This document shows positions 29,243 through 36,092 of a stretch of DNA of 64,000 bases, in pieces. Origin of the DNA: Bradyrhizobium diazoefficiens (GTDB lineage Bacteria; Pseudomonadota; Alphaproteobacteria; Rhizobiales; Xanthobacteraceae); NCBI RefSeq assembly GCF_016616235.1, contig NZ_CP067100.1, forward strand, positions 2,973,001-3,037,000, read 5' to 3'. The translations under genes were made by a program, and so were the position numbers. The stretch's first letter is position 1, and each line of letters starts with the position of its first letter. The notes under the pieces were generated by a model that was not told the DNA's origin, ran no database searches, and saw nothing but the letters and a program-made list of their open reading frames with translations.

Positions 29243-30661
29243 ATGACGATGGACAAACGCATTATCCCCCTGATCATGTGCGGCGGTGCCGGCACGCGGC
29301 TGTGGCCAGCCTCGCGCGAGGTGCGCCCGAAACAATTCCTGCCGTTGTTCGGCACGCGCTCGACCTTCCAGGACACGCTGCTGCGCGTCTCGGACGGCGC
29401 GCTGTTCGACCGCCCGATCGTCATCACCAACACCTCCTATCGCTTCATGGTGCTGGAGCAGCTCGCCGAGATCGGCATCGAGGCCGACGTGATCCTCGAG
29501 CCGATGCGGCGCGATTCCGGTCCTGCGATCGCAGCCGGCGCGGTGTTCGCCCAAGCGCGCGCCAAGGAGGCGGTCGTGCTTGCGCTCGCCGCCGACCATG
29601 TGGTGCAGGACAATGCCGCCTTCGTCGCCGCGTGCCGCGAGGGGTTGGCTGCCGCGAGCACCGGCCGCATTGTCACCTTCGGCGTCAAGCCGGAGCGGCC
29701 GGCGACCGAATACGGCTATATCAGCCCGGGCGAGGTGATCTCCGGCACGGTGCACGCCGTCGCGCGCTTCGTCGAGAAGCCGGACGCCGTGAAGGCGGCC
29801 GACTACGTCAATTCGGGCTATTTCTGGAACAGCGGCAACTTCATGTTTCCCGCGGCCCTGCTGCTCGATGAATACCGCAGGATCGACGCGGCCAGCGTGG
29901 AAGCGGTCTCCAATGCGGTCGCCAGGGCCGGGCGCGATCTCGGCTTCGTCACGCTCGAGCCGACGGCATTCGGCGCGGCCAAGGCGATCTCGATCGACTA
30001 TGCGGTGATGGAGAAGACCGCGCGCGCCGCCGTGGTGCCGGTGTCCTGCGGCTGGTCCGACGTCGGCTCCTGGCGCGCGGTGTGGGAGCTGTCCGACAAG
30101 GATGCGCAAGGCAACGCCGCGCACGGCACCGCCGTGTTCGAGGATTCCCGCAACTGCAACGTCACCAGCGATCATGCGCTGGTCGCGCTCGAAGGCGTCG
30201 ACGATCTCGTCGTGGTCGCGACGGCGGATGCGGTGCTGGTGTCGCGGCAGCAGGATGCCAACGGCCTCAAGCGCCTCGTGACCAAGCTCAAGACGGTCGC
30301 GCCGAAGGTCACCGAGGAGCACCTCAAGGTGCATCGTCCCTGGGGCAGCTATCAGTCCGTCGACAATGGCGCCCGCCACCAGGTCAAGCGCATCGTGGTG
30401 AAGCCGGGCGGGCGGCTGTCGCTGCAGAAGCACCACCATCGGGCCGAGCACTGGATCGTGGTCCGCGGCGCGGCCCGGGTCACCGTCGACGAGACGGTGA
30501 AGACCGTGCACGAGAACGAGTCGATCTACATTCCGATGGGCGCCGTTCATCGACTCGAGAACCCTGGCAAGATCATGCTGGAACTGATCGAGGTCCAGAC
30601 CGGCTCCTATCTCGGGGAAGACGACATCATCCGGATTGAAGACGACTATCAAAGGTCGTAA
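29243..30661 (+). CDS. manC: Mannose-1-phosphate guanylyltransferase / mannose-6-phosphate isomerase
   Basis: A 472-residue bifunctional type II enzyme for GDP-mannose. The N-terminal nucleotidyltransferase carries CGGAGTRLWPASR and RPKQFLPLF in the first 35 residues and FVEKPD later. The C-terminal cupin isomerase domain carries HRPWGSYQSVD, KPGGRLSLQKHHHRAEHW and IPMGAVHRLENPG. AAGGA lies five bases before the ATG at 29243. GDP-mannose is the presumed donor for the LpcC-like transferase at 15 kb and for lipid A mannosylation reported in Bradyrhizobium. Confidence 0.93.
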   Translation: MTMDKRIIPLIMCGGAGTRLWPASREVRPKQFLPLFGTRSTFQDTLLRVSDGALFDRPIVITNTSYRFMVLEQLAEIGIEADVILEPMRRDSGPAIAAGAVFAQARAKEAVVLALAADHVVQDNAAFVAACREGLAAASTGRIVTFGVKPERPATEYGYISPGEVISGTVHAVARFVEKPDAVKAADYVNSGYFWNSGNFMFPAALLLDEYRRIDAASVEAVSNAVARAGRDLGFVTLEPTAFGAAKAISIDYAVMEKTARAAVVPVSCGWSDVGSWRAVWELSDKDAQGNAAHGTAVFEDSRNCNVTSDHALVALEGVDDLVVVATADAVLVSRQQDANGLKRLVTKLKTVAPKVTEEHLKVHRPWGSYQSVDNGARHQVKRIVVKPGGRLSLQKHHHRAEHWIVVRGAARVTVDETVKTVHENESIYIPMGAVHRLENPGKIMLELIEVQTGSYLGEDDIIRIEDDYQRS

Positions 30662-30841
30662 CCAGCAAACTCCGAATCACGCGATCCGGCCAAGGCGGCC
30701 TCATTTGGCGGCCTGACGCCCGGGAAACGTGTAATTTTTTGAATCAAATCGTGTCCGGGTAGCTGACCCGGCATTCGCCACAAATGTGACGTCCGTGCTA
30801 GAAGCGGCCCGGGGATTTGCGTTGAATCGGGGTTTACTCAG

Positions 30842-31846
30842 ATGAGTTCCAAAGGGTCTCAACCGGCAAAGGCCGGCTTGCGCGTCGGCGTCATTGGCGC
30901 CGGCGTGATGGGCAGCAACCACGCGCGCGTGCTCAGCGGTCTTCCCGGCGTCAGCCTCGTCGGCGTGGTCGATCCGTCGCCGGTGCACCTGACCCGCACC
31001 ATCCAGCTTGCCGACTGCCAGGGCTTCGAGACGCTCGACGAGCTCCTCGCCGCCGGCGTCGATGCCGTCACCATCGCAGCGCCCACCCATCTGCATCACG
31101 AGATCGCGCTCGCCTGCATCGCCAGGAACGTTCACGTCCTGGTCGAGAAGCCGATCGCCTCCACGGTCGCGGAAGGCCGCGAGATCGTCGCCGCCGCGCA
31201 AAGGGCCGGCGTGACGCTGATGATCGGCCATGTCGAGCGCTTCAATCCGGCGGTCGCGGCCGTCAAGCAGGCGATTGCGGGCGAGGACATCCTCTCGATC
31301 GCGATCACGCGCGTCGGCCCGTTCCCTCCGCGCATGTCCAATGTCGGCGTCGTCATCGATCTCGCCGTGCACGACATCGATCTGATCCGCTGGTTCACCG
31401 AATCCGACATCGTCGAGGTACAGCCGCAATTGTCGAGCGCGGTCGCAGAGCGCGAGGACATCGCGCTGTTGCAGTTCCGCACCGCAAGTGGCGTGCTCGC
31501 CCACATCAACACCAACTGGCTGACGCCGTTCAAGGCGCGCAGCGTCACCGTCGCGACCCGTGGCAAATATGTGATGGGCGATCTGCTCACGCGCCAGGTC
31601 ACCGAGTGCTTCGGCTTCAAGCCTGATGGCAGCTACTCGATGCGGCATCTGCCGGTCGGTCATGACGAGCCGCTCCGCGCCGAGCTGATCGCGTTCTTGA
31701 AGGCCGTGCGAAACGGCGAGACGCCGGCGGTGACCGGTGACGAAGGCGTTGCCAGCCTCGAGATCGCAACGCAATGTCTGGAAACGCCGTCGCGGCCCGC
31801 GGCTACGTCGGCCGCCCGCAAGGGTCCGCGCCGCGTTGCCGGCTAA
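30842..31846 (+). CDS. Gfo/Idh/MocA nucleotide-sugar dehydrogenase, GnnA-like
   Basis: A 334-residue NAD-dependent oxidoreductase. The Rossmann loop is GVIGAGVMGSNHA (16-28), the catalytic-domain motif EKP is near 102-104, and DLAVHDIDLIRW is typical of amino-sugar members. Followed at once by a DegT aminotransferase, it fits the pair GnnA/GnnB, which oxidises and aminates C3 of UDP-GlcNAc to give UDP-GlcNAc3N for lipid A built on 2,3-diaminoglucose, the backbone known in Bradyrhizobium. WlbA/WbpB-type hexuronate oxidation is the main alternative. The last 20 residues are a basic, non-conserved tail. Confidence 0.85.
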   Translation: MSSKGSQPAKAGLRVGVIGAGVMGSNHARVLSGLPGVSLVGVVDPSPVHLTRTIQLADCQGFETLDELLAAGVDAVTIAAPTHLHHEIALACIARNVHVLVEKPIASTVAEGREIVAAAQRAGVTLMIGHVERFNPAVAAVKQAIAGEDILSIAITRVGPFPPRMSNVGVVIDLAVHDIDLIRWFTESDIVEVQPQLSSAVAEREDIALLQFRTASGVLAHINTNWLTPFKARSVTVATRGKYVMGDLLTRQVTECFGFKPDGSYSMRHLPVGHDEPLRAELIAFLKAVRNGETPAVTGDEGVASLEIATQCLETPSRPAATSAARKGPRRVAG

Positions 31847-31855
31847 AACCTTCCC

Positions 31856-33043
31856 ATGTCGACCACGCGAGAAGGCGCCAAGAACCAGGCCATGAACCAG
31901 CACTTACGTTCCGAACCAATTCCTTTCATCGACGTTGCTTCGCAGCGCGTCCGGCTCGGCGCCTCGCTCGATGCCGCGGTCAAGCGCGTGATGGACCATT
32001 GCCAGTTCGTCAATGGTCCTGAGGTCTTCGAACTCGAGAAGCAGCTTGCGACTTATTGCGGCGCCAAGCACGTGGTGGCCTGCTCCAACGGCACCGATGC
32101 GCTTCTGATGGTGCTGATGGCGAAGAACGTCGGGCCCGGCGATGCCGTGCTGTGTCCTTCCTTCACCTTCATCGCGACCGCGTCGCCGGCGGCACGGACC
32201 GGCGCGACGCCTGTTTATGTCGACGTCGATGAGACCACCTTCAACATGAGCCCGGAGTCGCTCAAGCGCGGCATCGCGGCCGCCCGCAAGGCCGGCTTGA
32301 AGCCGGTTGCGGTCATTCCGGTCGATTTGTTCGGCCAGCCCGCCGAGCACGATGCCATCGCCGAGATCGCCAGGACCGAAGGCCTGTTCGTGATCGATGA
32401 CGCCGCGCAAGGTTTTGGCGCAAGCTACAAGGGACGCAAGCTCGGCACCTTCGGGCTCGCCACCACGACCAGCTTCTTCCCTGCCAAGCCGCTCGGCTGT
32501 TTTGGTGACGGCGGCGCGATCTTCACCGATGACGACGAACTCGCCGCCACGCTGCGCAGCATCCGCGTGCACGGGCAGGGCGTCGACAAATACGACAACG
32601 TCCGCCTCGGCCTGACCGGCCGGCTCGACACCATGCAGGCTGCGGTCCTGATCGAGAAGCTGAAGATCTTCGACGACGAGATCGCCGCCCGTAATAGGGT
32701 CGCCGAGCGTTACGCGCGCGGCCTGTCCAACGTGGTCACCGTGCCGCGTCTGGCGCCGGGCAACACCTCGGTCTGGGCGCAGTACACGATCCGACTGCTT
32801 GAAGGCACCGATCGCGACGGCTTCGCCGCCGCGCTAAAAGCCCAGGGCGTGCCGACTGCGATCTATTACGGCAAGTCGATGCACCAGCAGACCGCCTACC
32901 AGCAGTATCCGGTCGCCGACCGCGGGCTGCCTGTTTGTGAGCGCCTGTCGCAGGACGTGATCAGCTTGCCGATGCATGCCTACCTGACGGAAGCCGATCA
33001 GGAGCGGGTCATCGCCGCCGTCCGCGGCGCGATTGCGGGCTGA
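31856..33043 (+). CDS. DegT/DnrJ/EryC1 PLP aminotransferase, GnnB-like
   Basis: A 395-residue sugar aminotransferase. The PLP lysine is about Lys211 in SFFPAKPLGCFGDGG, with upstream CSNGTDALLMVL and VIDDAAQGFGA completing the cofactor site. It starts nine bases after the GnnA-like gene, so the two form a keto-sugar/aminotransferase unit. It would aminate the 3-keto sugar nucleotide. The family also includes WbpE and PglE, so substrate assignment rests on the partner gene and the organism's lipid A chemistry. A second start at 31892 is possible; neither has a strong ribosome-binding site. Confidence 0.86.
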   Translation: MSTTREGAKNQAMNQHLRSEPIPFIDVASQRVRLGASLDAAVKRVMDHCQFVNGPEVFELEKQLATYCGAKHVVACSNGTDALLMVLMAKNVGPGDAVLCPSFTFIATASPAARTGATPVYVDVDETTFNMSPESLKRGIAAARKAGLKPVAVIPVDLFGQPAEHDAIAEIARTEGLFVIDDAAQGFGASYKGRKLGTFGLATTTSFFPAKPLGCFGDGGAIFTDDDELAATLRSIRVHGQGVDKYDNVRLGLTGRLDTMQAAVLIEKLKIFDDEIAARNRVAERYARGLSNVVTVPRLAPGNTSVWAQYTIRLLEGTDRDGFAAALKAQGVPTAIYYGKSMHQQTAYQQYPVADRGLPVCERLSQDVISLPMHAYLTEADQERVIAAVRGAIAG

Positions 33044-33052
33044 TCTTGCTTC

Positions 33053-33180
33053 ACCTCTCCCGCTTGCTTGCGGGAGAGGTCGGATCGCGCAGTGATCCGG
33101 GTGAGGGCTTTCTCCTCTTGGGGAGTGTCTCTATGCGGAAGCAGCCCTCTCCCCAGCCCTCCCCCCGCAAGCGGGGAGGG
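33053..33180. repeat. Intergenic palindromic mosaic repeat (CCTCTCCC type)
   Basis: It opens with a perfect hairpin ACCTCTCCCGC-TTGCTT-GCGGGAGAGGT (33053-33080), continues with GATCCGGGTGAGGG-like text and closes with a second hairpin whose arms are CCCTCCCC and GGGGAGGG around GCAAGC. It lies between the DegT aminotransferase gene and murJ. Related elements are at 46047-46202 and 49343-49496. Confidence 0.75.
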
Positions 33181-33240
33181 AGCGCACCTCGACTTTGGTT
33201 TGCACCTAGACCTGATCGCGCCATGCTCTAAAACAGACGC

Positions 33241-34767
33241 ATGCTCGGACGCATCTTCACGGTCGGTGGTTACACGCTGCTCTCGCGGCTGACGGGGTTT
33301 GCCCGCGACATCATGCTTGCGGCGATTCTCGGCGCCGGCCCGGTGGCCGACGCCTTTTTCGTGGCGCTGCGGCTGCCCAATCATTTTCGCGCGATCTTTG
33401 CCGAGGGTGCCTTCAACGCCGCCTGGGTGCCGGCCTATGCGCATGTCCATGGCGAACGCGGGGAGGGGGCGGCAAAACTGTTCGCCAACCGCATTTTCAC
33501 GCTGCTGCTGGCCTCGCAAATCGTGCTGCTGATCGTCGCCTGGCTGTTCATGCCGCAGGCCATGAGCATACTTGCGCCCGGCTTTTCCGAGGATGCGGAG
33601 CAGCGCAAGCTCGCGATCGAGCTGACCCGGATCACCTTTCCCTATCTGCTGCTGATCACGCTCGTCACGCTCTATGGCGGCATGCTCAACGTGATGCAGC
33701 GCTTTGCCAGCGCCGCCGCCGCCTCGATCTTCCTCAACGTCGCGATGATGATGACACTGGCGCTGGCCGCCTGGTTTCCGACCGCGGGCCATGCGGCGGC
33801 CTGGGGCGTTCTGATCTCCGGCTTCCTGCAATATTTTTTGCTCGCCGGCGATCTCGCCCGCCATGGCGGCCTGCCGCGCTTTGCGCCGCTCAAGCTCGAC
33901 GAAGACGTCCGCGGCTTCTTCAGGGCGCTGGGACCTGCGACACTCGGCTCGATGGGCACGCAGGTCGCCCTGTTTGCCGACACCATCATTGCGACGTTCC
34001 TGCCCGCAGGCGCGCTGTCGGCGCTCTACTACGCCGACCGCCTCAACCAGCTCCCGATTGGCGTGATCGGCATCGCCATCGGCACGGTGCTGCTGCCGGA
34101 GATGTCGCGGCGGATCACGGCCAACGACCATGACGGCGCGATGAAGGCGCAGCGCCGCGCCTTCGACTTCACGCTGCTGTTCTCGGTGCCGTTCGTGGCG
34201 GCCTTTCTCACCGTGCCCGACGAGATTATGCGCGCGCTGTTCGCCCGTGGCGCCTTCTCCAAGGCCGATGCGGTGGCCGCAGGCAGCACGCTCGCGGCTT
34301 ATGCCATCGGCCTCATTCCTTTCGTGCTGATCCGCAGCGCGGTCGCGACCTTCTATGCGCGCAAGGACACCGCGACGCCGGTCCGCGCCTCGCTCTCGGG
34401 CATCGCCGTCAACGTCGCCCTGAAGCTCGCCTTGATGGGATCGCTCGCCCAGATCGGCCTTGCCCTGGCGACTGCCGTCGGCGTCTGGACCAATCTCTTG
34501 CTGGTGCTGTTCTTCGCGGTGCGGCGAGGTTTTCTCGTGTTGGACCGCGCCTGGCTGATGTCGCTCGTCAAATTCCTGCTGACCGGCATCATCCTTGCCG
34601 CGGCCTTCTGGCTGATCGCGCGCTTCAGTGCTTCCTCGCTGGGCTCGATGCACTTCCACGATGAATTGACGCTGAGCCTGTTGGCCATCGGCGGAGTAAT
34701 CGTCTATGTGCTCGCAATTCTCGTCCTGTTCGGCCGCAGCTGGCTGGTCTCCCTGGTGCGCGGCTAG
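33241..34767 (+). CDS. murJ: Lipid II flippase MurJ (MviN)
   Basis: A 508-residue polytopic protein with about 14 hydrophobic segments of the MOP superfamily. The start (TVGGYTLLSRLTGFARDIML), the NHFRAIFAEGAFNAAWVP loop and the YYADRLNQLPIGVIG block are classic MurJ features. It moves lipid II across the inner membrane for peptidoglycan synthesis. It is separated from the aminotransferase gene by a palindromic repeat and may have its own promoter. Confidence 0.95.
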   Translation: MLGRIFTVGGYTLLSRLTGFARDIMLAAILGAGPVADAFFVALRLPNHFRAIFAEGAFNAAWVPAYAHVHGERGEGAAKLFANRIFTLLLASQIVLLIVAWLFMPQAMSILAPGFSEDAEQRKLAIELTRITFPYLLLITLVTLYGGMLNVMQRFASAAAASIFLNVAMMMTLALAAWFPTAGHAAAWGVLISGFLQYFLLAGDLARHGGLPRFAPLKLDEDVRGFFRALGPATLGSMGTQVALFADTIIATFLPAGALSALYYADRLNQLPIGVIGIAIGTVLLPEMSRRITANDHDGAMKAQRRAFDFTLLFSVPFVAAFLTVPDEIMRALFARGAFSKADAVAAGSTLAAYAIGLIPFVLIRSAVATFYARKDTATPVRASLSGIAVNVALKLALMGSLAQIGLALATAVGVWTNLLLVLFFAVRRGFLVLDRAWLMSLVKFLLTGIILAAAFWLIARFSASSLGSMHFHDELTLSLLAIGGVIVYVLAILVLFGRSWLVSLVRG

Positions 34768-34846
34768 GGCATGTCCTCAATGGAGACCGAACCTATTACA
34801 GTGGCTCGCCAGTTTTTCTCGTTGTGAAAACGAATTGGTAGCCTGC

Positions 34847-35236
34847 ATGCGACAACATCTGAGCCTTACCGCGGTGATCGTTCGAGACTATAGCGAGGCG
34901 ATTGCATTCTTTGTCGACAAGCTCGGATTTGAGCTTCGGGAAGACGCGCGTCTCGACGAGGAGAAACGCTGGCTCGTCGTCGCGCCGCCCGGCAGCACCG
35001 AGAGCGGCATTCTGCCGGCAAAGGCTGCGACCCCGGCCCAGGCACAGGCCATCGGCAATCAGAGCGGCGGCCGCGTCTTTCTGTTCCTGGCGACCGACGA
35101 TTTCAATCGCGATTACGAAACGTTTCGAAAGCGAGGCGTCAAGTTTCTCGAAGAGCCGCGCCGTGAGCCTTATGGAACGGTCGCGGTGTTTGAGGACCTC
35201 TACGGCAATCGATGGGACTTGATTGAGCGAACATAG
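34847..35236 (+). CDS. VOC (glyoxalase/bleomycin resistance) family protein
   Basis: A 129-residue single VOC domain made of two beta-alpha-beta3 halves: LTAVIVRDYSEAIAFFVDKL then LEEPRREPYGTVAVFEDLYG. The metal-ligand positions look partly conserved, with Glu in the FEDLYGN segment. Such proteins are glyoxalases, dioxygenases or resistance-binding proteins; no substrate is evident. ATG at 34847 is chosen because the domain starts immediately after it; the ribosome-binding site is weak. Confidence 0.8.
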   Translation: MRQHLSLTAVIVRDYSEAIAFFVDKLGFELREDARLDEEKRWLVVAPPGSTESGILPAKAATPAQAQAIGNQSGGRVFLFLATDDFNRDYETFRKRGVKFLEEPRREPYGTVAVFEDLYGNRWDLIERT

Positions 35237-35588
35237 GGCGTCGGAAGTACCGCAGGCCCGGCGCGGCCTGAGGCAATTCCGCCATGACGGGCGAGCGGTG
35301 CTTTTCGCGGCCTGCGGCCAATGCGCATGGCGAAAGCCATGCTCGCCCTCAGGGTGCAGCCAACATCCGCACATCCCTTGATTTTGCACGATTGCCGTGG
35401 TATTGACGGCTCATGACCAAATCAATGCGCAAGTCACCTTCAACCACATGACCCGCTTCGGCTGGGCCGTGGAAGGAGTCGTGCGCTAGGAATTCGACGA
35501 CGACATCTTTTCCACCAGGCCCCGCCGGCATCGGACGGGGCCTTTTGTTTGGCCACGTTTCCTGCCGGCACAACAGCAGGAGCGTGCG
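35237..35588 (+). ncRNA. Gene-free stretch with a candidate structured RNA and terminator
   Basis: No protein gene is convincing here. At 35289-35348 a perfect 8-bp closing stem (GGGCGAGC with GCTCGCCC) encloses GGCC-TGC-GGCC and a perfect 7-bp hairpin with a GAAA tetraloop (GCATGGC-GAAA-GCCATGC, 35325-35342; its last bases compete with the closing stem). About 170 bases on is a rho-independent terminator. Together they could mark a small RNA. A 28-codon TTG-initiated frame at 35403-35489 also lies before the terminator but has no good ribosome-binding site. Confidence 0.3.
35518..35550 (+). terminator. Rho-independent terminator
   Basis: GGCCCCG (35518-35524) pairs with CGGGGCC (35536-35542) and is followed by TTTTGTTT. 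No recognised gene ends just upstream on this strand, so it may terminate a small RNA or a long read-through from the VOC gene. Confidence 0.75.
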
Positions 35589-35864
35589 ATGCCACCTCAA
35601 CTAACGGACAGCACATGCGGGATGGAGGGCGATGCCGCGAGGCGCGGCCTCGACCTCTCTATCGTCTTGAGCTTGCTCAAGCGATATTGGCGAGTGCTTC
35701 AGCAGCGGCGCCAGGGCCAGCAGGTCACCTTACAGGACCTGAGTGACAGGGAGCTGATGGATATCGGCCTGACGCGCGGTGAGATCGACTACTTCACGCC
35801 TGAAAGGGCTATTGATAGGCTGAGAGATCGCGCGATGGATCCGTGGGGGCGCGGTGGGATGTAA
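35589..35864 (+). CDS. DUF1127 domain small protein
   Basis: A 91-residue basic protein. The segment QDLSDRELMDIGLTRGEIDYF (about 54-75) is the DUF1127/YjiS motif of small alphaproteobacterial proteins, several of which act in RNA turnover and in phosphate or nutrient adaptation in other species. AGGAG lies six bases before the ATG. The upstream helix SIVLSLLKRYWRVLQQRRQG is amphipathic and basic. The function of this copy is unknown. Confidence 0.85.
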   Translation: MPPQLTDSTCGMEGDAARRGLDLSIVLSLLKRYWRVLQQRRQGQQVTLQDLSDRELMDIGLTRGEIDYFTPERAIDRLRDRAMDPWGRGGM

Positions 35865-35904
35865 CTTGTCGACAGGCTTGGTGGACTGCGTCTTCGCGAC
35901 CGAT

Positions 35905-35945
35905 CCTTCGAGACGCCCGCTTTTGGCGGGCTCCTCAGAATGAGG
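35905..35945. repeat. Small palindromic repeat (GAGACGCCCGC type)
   Basis: GCCCGC-TTTTG-GCGGGC forms a perfect hairpin flanked by CCTTCGAGAC and TCCTCAGAATGAGG. I recognise this wording as a short interspersed repeat common in Rhizobiales genomes. It lies in the 228-base gap before the molybdoenzyme gene. Nothing else is evident in that gap. Confidence 0.55.
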
Positions 35946-36092
35946 TCGTGTTTCGCGGCGCAATCTAGACGGTATGATGACGGGTGCGCGGCGCTTTCCG
36001 GCCTGCGCCAGTGTGCCTGTCTAAACCCGTTTGCCTTGCCCCTTTTTCCACGGCAATATACCGTAAAACAACCATGAGAACGGGAAGATAAA

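Noticed and set aside
35349..35600. 83-codon minus-strand frame in the 35.2-35.6 kb gap
   Set aside because: It runs through the terminator hairpin and has no ribosome-binding site or recognisable motif.
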